Below, in pieces: positions 18,001-26,434 of a stretch of DNA of 64,000 nucleotides. Origin of the DNA: DAIMZI01 sp036734025 (GTDB lineage Bacteria > Pseudomonadota > Alphaproteobacteria > Rhizobiales > Rhodomicrobiaceae); contig DAIMZI010000002.1 in NCBI GenBank assembly GCA_036734025.1, positions 1-64,000 of the forward strand, given 5' to 3'. The position numbers were made by a program, and so were the translations under genes. The stretch's first letter is position 1, and each line of letters starts with the position of its first letter. A model generated the notes under the pieces. That model saw only the letters and a list, made by a program, of their open reading frames with translations. It searched no databases and was not told the origin of the DNA.

Positions 18001-20354
18001 TTCCCGGTGCCGTCCACCGCCACGACCTCAAAACGGGCCGGCTCGCCCTCGGGCACATAGAGCCCGGAGAATAACTGTTTGATGCCGATCACCGGATCGG
18101 CGGCATCGACGCGCAGCGAAACGTTGCGCGATATCGCGCGTCCACCCGGCTCCACCAGGCGCAGGGTCACATCCGCGCTCAGCGGGCGGCTGGTTTCGGG
18201 CAGGCTGGGCAGGGCAATCTGGATGCGCGCCTCGCCGTCCGCTCCGGTGCGCGGCAGATCACTCAAGGGTTCGCGCACGCTGGGAACGTCCTCTCCGGCC
18301 AGGCCGAACACATAGCCGGGCCGCGCGCTCAGCTCGCGCTGTGGCCGCAGGGTCATCTCTCCTTCAAGCGCCAGATCGCTCGCCGGCGCGCCGAAAAGAT
18401 AGCGCCCCGACACGGCGATCTCGGCCGGGCTTGCCGCGCTCAAGGGCGCATCGCCGGCGCGCACGTTCATCTCCAGGCGCTCGGGCACATAGTCTTCCAC
18501 CAGAAACGCGGTATCGCCGATGGCGGGCGCCTGCGGGTCGATATGGGCGGTGATGCGCCAGGTGCCGGCCATGGCGCTGTCGAGAAGGCGCATTGTGTAG
18601 GTGCGCCCGCCCGCGCCCTCGTCGGCGATGACGATGCGGGCATGCTCGACCCCGTCAGGGCGACGGATCATGAGCGTCAGCGGGACGCCGGCAACTGCCT
18701 TGGCCTCGCCATCGCGCAGCAAGGCCGTCAGATGGACCTCCTCGCCGGGCCGGTAAACGCCGCGTTCGGCAACCACGAATGCATCCAGTGGCCCCGGCGC
18801 GGCGCGTCCGGCAACGCCGCGGTCGCTGAGGTCGAAAGCCGAACTGGTCAGATCGAGAAAGCCGTAATCGCCTTCGGGCGTGCGGGCGATCACCAGTGCC
18901 GGGGCCAGCCCGCCGGTGCCGCGCGCCAGCCCCGGTCCGAAGACCACCCGACCGCTGTCATCGGTCGTGGCTGTTTGCAGCACCTCGTTGTTGCGCGCGA
19001 CCAGACGGATCTCCAGACCCTCGATGGCCTGCGCCGTCTCGAGCGAACGGGCAAAGACATGCACGCCGTCCTCGCCGGTCATGGCCATCAGGCCGAGATC
19101 GGAGACGACAAACCATTGCGTGGCGCGGTCCGACCAGTCATCGCTCTGGGAACCTGCAGGCTTCGCCGTCATGATGTAGAGGCCCGGCTTCAGATCGGCC
19201 TTGACTTCGTTGATGGGGAAAGTAGTGGTCACTTCCTCGTTCAGAACCATGTCCACGCTCATGGTGCCCTGCCACAGCAACTCGCCCTGCTCATCCTTGA
19301 TCTGCTGGGCGCGATATCCTGAAATCTGCTGGGCGAAACTGCCTTCCAGCACCTCATGGGCAAGGCGCCGGTCGCCGATGCGGTAAATCTCGAGCGCCAG
19401 TTGCTCGGCGTTGATGCTGGTCAGTGGCAGACCGATCTGGCCGGTGCGCGGCAATACATAATTACGCCCCGAAAAGCGTGCCGTGGGCGAACGGTCACGG
19501 ACATAGACGGTCAGATCCACGGGCTGGATGAGAGCTTCATCGACCGCCGAGGGCAGGCCCTGGCGCAGGCGCACCTGATAACGCTGCCCGTGCAGCAACT
19601 CCTCGACGCAGAGCTGGCGATCTTCAGCGGTGACGCCCGCCGGATCGGCGCCATTGATACTGATGAAATCGGCAAAATCGACCCCGCGCGCCAGACGCTC
19701 GGAAAACTGGATGCACAGACGCGGGCTGCCAGCTTCGGAATCGACGCTGTAATCGAGCATGCGAAAGCCCTGCTCGGCGCGAAGTTGATCATGGGCCGCG
19801 CGCACCCACTGAACCTCTTCGGTGGCGAGGCTGGCCTTGTAGGCGTCGAGCGCCGGGCGCCACAGCGACTGTGCGGCGAGCCCCTGGGCGGTCAGCGCCA
19901 GGGCGGCGGCCCTGTCCGGCGCCGATGTGGCACGTTCATAAGCGATGTAGGCAGCGGACGTGGCGTTGCGCGAAAAATTGCTGCGTTCCGAATAATCGGA
20001 CGGCTCGATCGCGAGATAGGCCCGGCCGAGCGCCAGCCAGGTGGATGCGCTGTCAGGCTCCAGCACCACCGAGGAGGCAAACAGCCCGGTTGCCGAGCGC
20101 GCATCCCCGCGCTGAAGAGCGGCGCGCCCCTGGTCGCGGAAGCCGCTTGCGTTATCGCCCCGGATGTTCCAGCTCGAGCGCAGATAAGTCTCGAAACGCT
20201 TCGCCTGTGAGGCCACCTGATCGTTCCGATAGGCCTGGGCGAGCGCGGGGTTGGTAAGAGCCGGCGCGATGACGGCGCCAGCCATGACAAATGCGGTGAC
20301 CAAAAACAGCAAAGGCGCGAATGACCGCTTCGAGTATTGTCTCATACCAGCCAC
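15084..20354 (-). CDS. Alpha-2-macroglobulin family protein (thioester type)
   Basis: The 1756-residue protein starts with a signal peptide ending ALAQA and no lipobox cysteine, so it is probably a soluble periplasmic protein, unlike the lipoprotein YfhM of E. coli. A TPR-like helical segment (about 60-210) precedes MG-type beta domains and the A2M core. The thioester motif GCAEQ is intact (C1303, Q1306) and followed by the helical complement-like domain. The family traps periplasmic proteases and is thought to guard breached peptidoglycan, together with PBP1C encoded immediately downstream. The promoter must lie in the 303-bp gap to the SDR gene. Confidence 0.93.
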   Translation of the reverse strand: MAGMRQYSKRSFAPLLFLVTAFVMAGAVIAPALTNPALAQAYRNDQVASQAKRFETYLRSSWNIRGDNASGFRDQGRAALQRGDARSATGLFASSVVLEPDSASTWLALGRAYLAIEPSDYSERSNFSRNATSAAYIAYERATSAPDRAAALALTAQGLAAQSLWRPALDAYKASLATEEVQWVRAAHDQLRAEQGFRMLDYSVDSEAGSPRLCIQFSERLARGVDFADFISINGADPAGVTAEDRQLCVEELLHGQRYQVRLRQGLPSAVDEALIQPVDLTVYVRDRSPTARFSGRNYVLPRTGQIGLPLTSINAEQLALEIYRIGDRRLAHEVLEGSFAQQISGYRAQQIKDEQGELLWQGTMSVDMVLNEEVTTTFPINEVKADLKPGLYIMTAKPAGSQSDDWSDRATQWFVVSDLGLMAMTGEDGVHVFARSLETAQAIEGLEIRLVARNNEVLQTATTDDSGRVVFGPGLARGTGGLAPALVIARTPEGDYGFLDLTSSAFDLSDRGVAGRAAPGPLDAFVVAERGVYRPGEEVHLTALLRDGEAKAVAGVPLTLMIRRPDGVEHARIVIADEGAGGRTYTMRLLDSAMAGTWRITAHIDPQAPAIGDTAFLVEDYVPERLEMNVRAGDAPLSAASPAEIAVSGRYLFGAPASDLALEGEMTLRPQRELSARPGYVFGLAGEDVPSVREPLSDLPRTGADGEARIQIALPSLPETSRPLSADVTLRLVEPGGRAISRNVSLRVDAADPVIGIKQLFSGLYVPEGEPARFEVVAVDGTGKGARVEGARWEIVRVQTRYQWYSSYGNWAYEPVTYTEKVADGTIEALSGEPTLIEAPVGYGRYRLEITGAAPDGPSASAEFSGGWFVSDQPDNPDILEIALDRGSYQPGDTMQVRISPRAAGTALVSVVSDKVLATRTVDVPEAGATVSFTVREDWGPGAYVSAMLYTPMSEQARRMPSRALGVAWVPLDQAPNTLAISLNAPEGARPGRTLSLPVRVDGLRPGETARLTIAAVDLGILNLTGYQPPRPEAHYLGQRRLGTEIRDLYGRLIDGMTGTRGQIRTGGDLMPGGLEMSGSPRDVKPVAMFSGMLVVGEDGTVEASFDIPAFDGTLRIMAVGWSASQVGHAVADVIVRDPVVVLGTAPHFLTIGDRSELHLRLENVEGPGGEYQLRASVNGGIAMSDDEAMRDVTLEPGASTSISLPISAQALGAGEIRVSLSGPDDLALERNFAVPVKPAAPSITRRSLQTLAAKSGTLSVTRDLIADLIPETARVAVHVGRDAAMDVPGLLLSLDRYPYGCAEQVTSRALPLLYLNEVAEAAGLAGEDGARARVMAAIERLASLQDSSGNFGLWSAGSYDTWLTAYVTDFLVRATEQGYEVRAEVLGPALDRLRNAVSYAADFTSGGEELAYALYVLARAGRAVIGDLRYYADTKLANFATPLAQAQLGAALALYGDRERAASAFSAALARLQSSPQQVPHRVDFGSGLRDSAGLLSLAAETRMMSAQLPSLIDVVQQWRGEKTGTTTQENAWLLLAARALGDADSQLELEVAGTRQSGPVQRVLTGAGLAEQPFTLRNVSERSAPVSILVSGASATPEPASSSGFTITRQVFTPDGKEASLETVRQNERYVVVLSVTEDEARPGHVIVEDRLPAGFQIENPRLLGASDLAAFAWLKTDLEPAHTAFRDDSFIGAFTFSVPNRERPATLRMAYMMRAVAPGTYVQGGARVEDMYRPERFARTNPGMVEIVRPER

Positions 20355-20657
20355 CTAACTATTTGTCGTGCAAGTGATTTTACACCGCGTCCATACGGCG
20401 CGGTCCGGCAGGGGCTGTCTTTGCCCCACTTAGAATAAATACAGCATGTTCTGCGGGCCGGCACTGCCCACCCCATGCTGGGAGCGCCAATAATAGAAGG
20501 CCATACTCACATGTCAAAACAATGAATCCGTGCTCGGGTTTGGGCGCCAAAAAATGTCGAGCACGCGATCAGGCGATTGGCAGGCGTGGCGCGCGCATGT
20601 TCGGGCCGCGCACGCTCAGGCCGGTGCGCTCAGGCCGGTGCGCTCAGGCCGGTGCAC
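20355..20657. other. Intergenic region upstream of alpha-2-macroglobulin gene
   Basis: The 303-bp gap lies between the SDR gene and the alpha-2-macroglobulin/pbpC pair, both read leftward. It should contain the promoter of that pair. I see no convincing promoter hexamers, terminator or ORF. The end next to the SDR stop holds the 14-bp repeats listed separately. Confidence 0.5.
20613..20654. repeat. 14-bp tandem repeat (3 copies) at the SDR stop codon
   Basis: CGCTCAGGCCGGTG occurs three times head to tail (20613, 20627, 20641), and a degenerate fourth unit (CACTCAGGCATTGA) runs into the SDR stop. Read on the minus strand, each unit reproduces the GCCTGAG context of the stop codon. It therefore looks like a slippage expansion of the end of the gene. 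Confidence 0.85.
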
Positions 20658-21395
20658 TCAGGCATTGAAGCCGCCATCAACGCTCATCACCGTGCCGGTT
20701 ACGTAGGAGGCATCATCGCTGGCGAGGAAGACCGCAAGCGCCGCGACATCTTCGGGCGCGCCGTATCGTCCGAATGCGGTCATCATCGACATCAACCTGG
20801 CGGTGCGCCCTTCTGCCGGGTTCATGCTCGTGTCGATGGGGCCGGCGGCGATGGCATTGACGTTGATACCCTTCTTGCCCAGGTCGCGCGCCATGGCGCG
20901 GGTCAGTCCGATCAGTCCGAACTTGGTCATCGCATAAAGCCCCAGGCCGGGCGCGGGAGCGCGCAATCCGAAGGAACTCGCCATGTTGATGATCCGGTCG
21001 CCGGGTGACATCAGCGCGGCGGCCTCACGCGAGGCGATGAACGGCGCGCGCAGATTGACAGCGACGATGCGCTCGAAATCCTCGTCTACCGCTTCGCTCA
21101 CCTGCGCGCCAGCGAAGATCCCGGCATTGTTGATGAGGATGTTCAGCCCGCCAAGCGCGGCATTGGCCTCATGGACGCAGGCGCGCACGGCATCGGCATT
21201 GCCCGCATCGACTTTCATCAGATGCGCCGCGCGTCCGCCAGCCTCGATTTGGCGCGCGACGCAGGCGGCATCGTCCGATGAATTGAGATAAGTTATGGCG
21301 ATATCGGCGCCTTCGGCTGCAAACCGCCGGGCGATCGCGGCGCCTATGCCACGGCTGGCCCCGGTAATCAGTGCCTTCCTGCCGGCCAGCCGCAC
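20658..21395 (-). CDS. SDR family oxidoreductase
   Basis: This 245-residue classical short-chain dehydrogenase has the cofactor motif TGASRGIG near the N-terminus, NNAG, a catalytic Ser in NMASS, YAMTK (Tyr-x3-Lys) and the C-terminal DGGFNA typical of FabG-like enzymes. It is likely NAD(P)H-dependent and cytoplasmic; the substrate is unknown. I chose a GTG at 21395, just after the stop of the upstream DUF2892-like gene; the longer frame would overlap that gene. Three 14-bp repeats follow directly after its stop. Confidence 0.88.
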   Translation of the reverse strand: MRLAGRKALITGASRGIGAAIARRFAAEGADIAITYLNSSDDAACVARQIEAGGRAAHLMKVDAGNADAVRACVHEANAALGGLNILINNAGIFAGAQVSEAVDEDFERIVAVNLRAPFIASREAAALMSPGDRIINMASSFGLRAPAPGLGLYAMTKFGLIGLTRAMARDLGKKGINVNAIAAGPIDTSMNPAEGRTARLMSMMTAFGRYGAPEDVAALAVFLASDDASYVTGTVMSVDGGFNA

Positions 21396-21399
21396 CGCG

Positions 21400-21582
21400 C
21401 TAGCGCCCCACGCCCAGGATGCGCAGCACGCTCGCAACGAGGCTGAAACCCGTGAGCGCGCCAAGGACGATATCTGCGCCGGCCAGAGCTGACAGGATCA
21501 GCCAGTTGATATGGACATAAAAGGCAAGGACCAGCCCCAGCAGCACCAGCCCGCCCGACACCGCCATGACGGCCCGATTCAT
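21400..21582 (-). CDS. Small DUF2892 (YgaP-like) membrane protein
   Basis: The 60-residue protein consists of two predicted transmembrane helices (about 3-22 and 25-45). The pattern MNRAVMAVSGGLVLLGL and the closing GFSLVASVLRILG match the YgaP transmembrane/DUF2892 family. It lacks the cysteine usual in the GFCP part of family members. It sits 4 bp ahead of the SDR gene on the same strand and is probably cotranscribed. A second DUF2892-like gene is at 42007-42216. Function is unknown. Confidence 0.7.
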   Translation of the reverse strand: MNRAVMAVSGGLVLLGLVLAFYVHINWLILSALAGADIVLGALTGFSLVASVLRILGVGR

Positions 21583-21661
21583 CTCAAGCCTCCCTCATCG
21601 GCCGGCGCCGGGCGGCGCACGCGCCACGCCGCCTCGGCCAGCCTTCTTGCGCCAGCGCCGA

Positions 21662-22207
21662 TCAGAGCCCGGGCCCGGTCTGGCCCGCTGCGGGAACCCC
21701 GCTGCCGATATTGCGGAACAGTTCCTTGAGCAACCCGTCCTCTGACCCGAATGACGGCGTCTCACGGGTGATGAAATCTATCACCTTGCCGTCTTCCAGA
21801 CCGTAATGCGCGACCCGCGTCACCTTCCTAGTGTCATCGAAATATACCGCCAGAATACGGCGGTCGATGACGCGCGGCGCCATAAGGCCCATAGGCGTTT
21901 CCGTGGTGGACGAAATATAGTAATAAACATTGTCGTTCACGGCCGATGTGGTATTGGGCGAGCCAAGCGTGAGAACGACCTGATCCTGGCTCATGCCTTC
22001 CTGGATTTGCTGGACTTCGGCTTCGCTGTAGATCTGGCCATGGCGCGAGACTTGAGAGGCGCAGCCGGCTACCGCAGTCAGCAGCAGTGCTGCAAGCGCA
22101 ACTCGGGCAAGCCTTGCGGCGTGAGCGCGGGTCGAATGGCGCAAACGCCTTGGTCGCGCCCCAATCAAGGCTTGTGCTGATGATCGCATCTGGTGTTGAT
22201 TTGACAT
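21662..22207 (-). CDS. bamE: Outer membrane protein assembly factor BamE
   Basis: This is a 181-residue lipoprotein of the SmpA/OmlA family. A hydrophobic stretch ends in the lipobox AVAGC and is followed by the BamE core: EVQQIQEGMSQDQVVLTLGSP, YYYISSTTE and DRRILAVYFDD. BamE is a subunit of the BAM complex that inserts beta-barrel proteins into the outer membrane. The N-terminus before the hydrophobic part is long; an internal ATG at 22189 would shorten it. It is divergent from the bc1 assembly chaperone gene, an arrangement I recall as common in alphaproteobacteria. Confidence 0.9.
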   Translation of the reverse strand: MSNQHQMRSSAQALIGARPRRLRHSTRAHAARLARVALAALLLTAVAGCASQVSRHGQIYSEAEVQQIQEGMSQDQVVLTLGSPNTTSAVNDNVYYYISSTTETPMGLMAPRVIDRRILAVYFDDTRKVTRVAHYGLEDGKVIDFITRETPSFGSEDGLLKELFRNIGSGVPAAGQTGPGL

Positions 22208-22369
22208 GATCGAGTGACCTTGAAGCCTGAATTTTTATGCGCCGTTAGCCATGATCCATGACATTAAGGCGCGGTTATGCGATCTATACCTCACGTGCGG
22301 TTGCCGGCAACAGTTATGCCGTCGGCGCGCATTGGCCCATCAGGGCCGAGATCCGGAGTGAAGTCGAGC

Positions 22370-22921
22370 ATGTTCCGTTGGTTTTCCGAACGCGCGGCGC
22401 GCAAAGAAGCCGCAGAGAAGATCTACGATGCAATTGTGGCGCAGTCACGCAACCCCGCCTTTTATCTCCGATTCGGGGTGCCGGACACGCTGTCGGGGCG
22501 TTTTGACATGCTCGTCATCCACATGTTCATGGTCTTGCAGAACCTGCGTCTGGGCGGCAAGGAAGGCGAATTGCTGGGCCGCGAGGTGGTCGAGGCCTTC
22601 ATTCGCGAGATGGACAGCATGGTGCGCGATCTGGGCGTGGGTGACCATCAGGTGCCCAAGGAAGTCCGTCGCATCGCCGGGTTGTTTTACGGGCAGATTT
22701 TGATTTATGCTGCTGCTGCTGAAAAAAAGGATCCGGCAGTGCTTGGCGAAGCCGTATGGAAAAGCTTTCGCTCCGGCAATCCGGGCACGCAGGTCAATGC
22801 CCAGGGGGTCGCGGAATACATCCTCGAAGCGCTTGAGGCCGTGCGCCAGACGCCGCTCACCCATCTGCTTCAGGGCTATCTCGATTTCCCCGAAGTGACC
22901 CGCATCCGACGGGCCGGCTGA
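22370..22921 (+). CDS. Ubiquinol-cytochrome c chaperone family protein
   Basis: The 183-residue cytoplasmic protein matches the CBP3/UQCC1 family needed for assembly of the cytochrome bc1 complex. Diagnostic segments are AAEKIYDAIVAQSRNPAFY, DTLSGRFDMLVIHMFM, LGREVVEAFIREMD and VPKEVRRIAGLFYG. The ATG at 22370 (MFRWFSE) has GGAG about 11 nt upstream; an upstream ATG at 22277 gives a non-conserved leader. DUF177 and plsX follow on the same strand. In yeast the CBP3/CBP6 pair handles cytochrome b; the bacterial role is inferred from that. Confidence 0.88.
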   Translation: MFRWFSERAARKEAAEKIYDAIVAQSRNPAFYLRFGVPDTLSGRFDMLVIHMFMVLQNLRLGGKEGELLGREVVEAFIREMDSMVRDLGVGDHQVPKEVRRIAGLFYGQILIYAAAAEKKDPAVLGEAVWKSFRSGNPGTQVNAQGVAEYILEALEAVRQTPLTHLLQGYLDFPEVTRIRRAG

Positions 22922-22976
22922 GCCGGACCAAGGCTTGCGCGACGTCATCAGGCGATCATCACACGGATTTTTGCTC

Positions 22977-23561
22977 ATGAGCCCATCCAAACCGCAGCCT
23001 GCGGATCCCAGGGCGCATTTCCGCCGCCCGGTACGCATCCGCGACATCGCCGAAACCGGGATGACGGCCACCATCGAGCCTGACCCCGAAGAGCGCGCCG
23101 CGCTTGCCCGCGAGCTTGGGCTGGTCGCTTTGGATGCCATGCAGATGCACTATGAGCTGAAGCCGCACGGACAGGGTGCTTTCCTGCTCATCGCGGATTG
23201 GTCGGCCCAAGCCGTTCAGACCTGCGGCGTGACGCTGGAGCCTGTGCCCGCGCAAATGGAAGATCATGTCACGGTCGAATTCTGGACGCCCGAGCGCTGG
23301 GCGCGACGCGAGCGTGATGAAGCCGCATCACCGGGCGGTGGCGTCTTCATAGACCCTGAGACCGAGCAGCCGGAGCGCATCGAGGACGACGAGATCGACC
23401 CGGGCAAGCTGGCGGTCGAGCTGTTGAGCGTCAATCTCGATCCCTATCCGCGCCTGCCCGATGCTGGGCTTGAGGCACATCAGGCAAGCACGGGCGAGCC
23501 GGCTGGCCCGTTTGCCGCGCTTGGCGGATTGAAAAAGACCGGCAGCGGGAAACCCGGCTGA
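22977..23561 (+). CDS. DUF177 (YceD family) protein
   Basis: This 194-residue cytoplasmic protein has the YceD/DUF177 layout: an N-terminal RPVRIRDI segment, a central CGVTLEPVPAQM stretch that corresponds to the family's conserved cysteine region, an acidic middle and the C-terminal LLSVNLDPYPRLPDA signature. The family is linked to 23S rRNA accumulation and usually precedes rpmF-plsX-fabH. Here no rpmF is seen and about 195 bp separates it from plsX. I chose the ATG at 22977 because the upstream in-frame start at 22935 adds an unrelated leader. Confidence 0.85.
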   Translation: MSPSKPQPADPRAHFRRPVRIRDIAETGMTATIEPDPEERAALARELGLVALDAMQMHYELKPHGQGAFLLIADWSAQAVQTCGVTLEPVPAQMEDHVTVEFWTPERWARRERDEAASPGGGVFIDPETEQPERIEDDEIDPGKLAVELLSVNLDPYPRLPDAGLEAHQASTGEPAGPFAALGGLKKTGSGKPG

Positions 23562-23756
23562 GCGTGTGTGCGTGCGCCGGCCGGTTCTGGATGCGGTATC
23601 TGACACCAGAATTGTGTTGTGCGCATCCGTTAAATGTTTATGGTCGCAGCGCTCATGGGGGTGGGTGCCGCTCAGGCTGTCGCGAGAGCTTGACGGCGAG
23701 TGCAGCGGCGCGAATTCTTCCAGCACGCCTCGGGAAAAGAGTTCGAGTTTACGGTG

Positions 23757-24854
23757 ATGACAGCGCCGATCACAATTGCCGTTGACGCGATGGGCGGCGA
23801 CAAGGGACCGATGATTTCGGTGCCTGGCGCCGCACTCTCCGCCGTTCGCCATCCCGAGGCCCGGTTCATCTTGTTCGGCGACAAGGAGCAGATCGAGCCG
23901 CGCCTTGCCAGACGGCCCGAACTGGCCGCGCGAGCCAGCATCGTGCACACGGATGTCGCGGTGTCCATGGACGCCAAGCCGAGCCAGGCGCTGCGTCAGG
24001 GCCGCTGGAAAAGCAGCATGTGGCTGGCCATCGACGCGGTGAAGACCGGAGAGGCCGATGTGGTGATCTCGGCGGGCAATACCGGCGCGCTGATGGCGAT
24101 GTCGAAATTCTGCCTGCGCACTATGGCCGGTATCGACCGCCCGGCGATTGCCGCCATCTGGCCGACCGTCACCAGCGAATGCATCGTTCTTGATGTCGGC
24201 GCGAATGTCGGCGCGAACGCCCGCCAGCTTGTCGAATTCGCCGAGATGGGCGCGGCCATGGCGCGGGCTCTGTTCCATGTCGAGAAGCCCTCCGTCGCGC
24301 TGCTGAATATCGGCGTCGAGGAAGCCAAGGGGCTGGACGAGGTCAAGAAGGCTAATGCGGTGCTCATGAGTTCGGCCCTGCCGGTGCGTTATGTTGGCTA
24401 TGTCGAGGGCAACGATCTCGGGCGCGGTGTTGTGGATGTTGTCGTAACAGAAGGCTTTGCTGGCAATATTGCCTTGAAAACGGCGGAAGGAACCGCGAGA
24501 CAGATTGCGGAATATCTGCGCGCGGCCATGTCGAGATCGGTTTTGTCCAGGCTCGGCGGGCTGCTGGCGCAAGGCGCGTTTCGGGCGCTGCGCAAGAAGA
24601 TGGACCCGCGACAGCTCAATGGCGGCGTGTTCCTGGGGCTCAACGGTATCGTCATCAAGAGCCACGGCGGCACCGACGCCATCGGCTTTGCCAGCGCCGT
24701 CGATCTGGGACATGACATGGCGCAGAGCCGTCTCGTCGAGACCATAGCGCGCGACATGCAGACCTTTCGCGACGCGATGGAGCGAGAGGAAGCGGCGCCG
24801 AGCGAGCAAACCGAGAGCCGGGCCGAAAACCGGCCTGATGAGGTGATCAAGTGA
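23757..24854 (+). CDS. plsX: Phosphate acyltransferase PlsX
   Basis: This 365-residue enzyme converts acyl-ACP to acyl-phosphate, the first step of phosphatidic acid synthesis by the PlsX/PlsY route. The start MTAPITIAVDAMGGDKGP and the segments SAGNTGALMAMS, LNIGVEEAKG, VEGNDLGRG and DVVVTEGFAGNIALK are highly conserved. The chosen ATG at 23757 gives the family N-terminus. It overlaps fabH by 4 bp (GTGA), so the two are translationally coupled in a lipid synthesis operon. Confidence 0.96.
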   Translation: MTAPITIAVDAMGGDKGPMISVPGAALSAVRHPEARFILFGDKEQIEPRLARRPELAARASIVHTDVAVSMDAKPSQALRQGRWKSSMWLAIDAVKTGEADVVISAGNTGALMAMSKFCLRTMAGIDRPAIAAIWPTVTSECIVLDVGANVGANARQLVEFAEMGAAMARALFHVEKPSVALLNIGVEEAKGLDEVKKANAVLMSSALPVRYVGYVEGNDLGRGVVDVVVTEGFAGNIALKTAEGTARQIAEYLRAAMSRSVLSRLGGLLAQGAFRALRKKMDPRQLNGGVFLGLNGIVIKSHGGTDAIGFASAVDLGHDMAQSRLVETIARDMQTFRDAMEREEAAPSEQTESRAENRPDEVIK

Positions 24855-25828
24855 CCCCGTTGCGATCCGTTATCCTGGGCTGCGGCGCTTATCTGCCAAG
24901 CCGGGTGCTGACCAATGACGAACTCTCGCGGATGGTCGATACCACAGATGCCTGGATCACCGAACGCACCGGCATCAAGAAGCGCCATATCGCCGCTGAT
25001 AACGAAATGACGTCGGACCTCGCTGTGGCCGCCGCGCGCCAGGCGCTCGAGCGCTCCGGCCTGGAGGCCGCCGATATCGACCTGATCGTGCTGGCCACAT
25101 CTACCCCTGACAACACGTTTCCGGCCACCGCGACCATCGTCCAGGCCAAGCTCGGCATGGAGCGTGGCGCCGCCTTCGATGTGCAGGCCGTATGCTCCGG
25201 CTTCGTCTTTGCGCTGGCAGTCGCCGACAATTTTCTCAAGGCGGGTTCATTCAAGCGCGCTTTGGTCATCGGCGCGGAGACCTTCTCGCGCATCCTCGAC
25301 TGGAACGACCGGGCCACATGCGTGTTGTTCGGCGATGGCGCCGGCGCCGTGGTCCTTGAGGCCCAGCCCGCCAAAGGCAACGGCCATGACCGAGGCATGA
25401 TCGGCACCTATCTCCATTCGGACGGGCGACACAAGGACATGCTCTATGTCGATGGCGGACCATCCTCGACGGGCACCGTCGGCCATCTGCGCATGCATGG
25501 GCGCGAAGTCTTCCGCTTCGCCGTAAACAAGATCTCGGACGTCATCGAGGAAAGCCTGTCGCAAAACAATCTCCAAGCCAAGGACATAGCCTGGTTCGTG
25601 CCGCATCAGGCCAATGAACGCATCCTGCTCAGCACCGCGCGCAAGATCGGCCTGTCACCCGAGCAGATCGTCATGACCGTGGCCGAGCACGGCAACACCT
25701 CGGCTGCATCGATCCCGCTGGCACTGAACGTGGCGCATGAAGACGGACGCATCAAACCGGGCGATCTGGTTCTCATGGAGGCAATGGGCGGCGGGTTCAC
25801 GTGGGGCGCGGCGCTGGCGCGCTGGTGA
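24851..25828 (+). CDS. fabH: Beta-ketoacyl-ACP synthase III
   Basis: This 325-residue condensing enzyme starts fatty acid synthesis by joining acetyl-CoA to malonyl-ACP. The full catalytic triad is present: C115 in QAVCSGF, H252 in VPHQAN and N282 in EHGNTSAAS. The length is standard. The start is a GTG inside the plsX stop region (4-bp overlap). ihfA follows after 136 bp, as in many alphaproteobacteria. Confidence 0.97.
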   Translation: MTPLRSVILGCGAYLPSRVLTNDELSRMVDTTDAWITERTGIKKRHIAADNEMTSDLAVAAARQALERSGLEAADIDLIVLATSTPDNTFPATATIVQAKLGMERGAAFDVQAVCSGFVFALAVADNFLKAGSFKRALVIGAETFSRILDWNDRATCVLFGDGAGAVVLEAQPAKGNGHDRGMIGTYLHSDGRHKDMLYVDGGPSSTGTVGHLRMHGREVFRFAVNKISDVIEESLSQNNLQAKDIAWFVPHQANERILLSTARKIGLSPEQIVMTVAEHGNTSAASIPLALNVAHEDGRIKPGDLVLMEAMGGGFTWGAALARW

Positions 25829-25964
25829 GCGGTGCGCCACGCACGATCGGGATACATGCGATTCGTTGCGTTTTTTCAGCGATTTGACCGCTGCGCGATT
25901 GACCGGAATGAACAAACTCCGGTAGCATCACAAAGCTCGTCTCAAAGAGGAGGGGTCGAGTGAG

Positions 25965-26288
25965 ATGCCACCAAAAGTGAAAACCGTCACGCGAGCCGAT
26001 CTTACCGATGCGGTAGTACGCGAGGTTGGGCTGCCGCGCAATGAGTCGGCCGAACTCGTGGAAATGATCATCAACGAGATCGTCCGTGGGTTGGAGAATG
26101 GCGAAACCGTAAAGATTTCGTCTTTCGGCTCGTTCGGCGTGCGTGACAAGAAGGAACGTATTGGGCGCAATCCCAAGACGGGGGAGACGGTTCCGATTTC
26201 CTCGCGGCGCGTGCTTGCCTTCAGGCCAAGCAATATCATGAAGGATCGGATCAATCGGTCGCTGCGCAGGAGCAAGGCGGCCGAATAG
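25965..26288 (+). CDS. ihfA: Integration host factor subunit alpha
   Basis: This 107-residue DNA-bending protein of the HU/IHF family has TRADLTDAVVREVGL, the beta-arm GRNPKTGETVPISSRRVLAFRPS and a Lys-rich C-terminus. The Arg/Pro arm NPKTG intercalates into DNA at sharp bends. It acts as a heterodimer with IhfB (encoded elsewhere) in recombination and transcription. A purine-rich AGGAGGGG lies upstream of the ATG. Position after plsX-fabH and before a MerR gene is the common alphaproteobacterial order. Confidence 0.96.
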   Translation: MPPKVKTVTRADLTDAVVREVGLPRNESAELVEMIINEIVRGLENGETVKISSFGSFGVRDKKERIGRNPKTGETVPISSRRVLAFRPSNIMKDRINRSLRRSKAAE

Positions 26289-26434
26289 GGCATCAGCCGA
26301 TGTCCATCAATGCAGAGCGATGGTATGGCGCGATCACCGCATGGGTGATGATGGCTGTCGATGGCTCTGGCCTCTTCCTTTCGCTCGGTATCTCCCTGAA
26401 AGCGAACTGATGTAACTGTCGCAGAGGGCATGTA

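Noticed and set aside
23328..24809. Minus-strand frame of 493 codons over plsX
   Set aside because: Shadow of plsX; no family features and lies fully within a confirmed gene.
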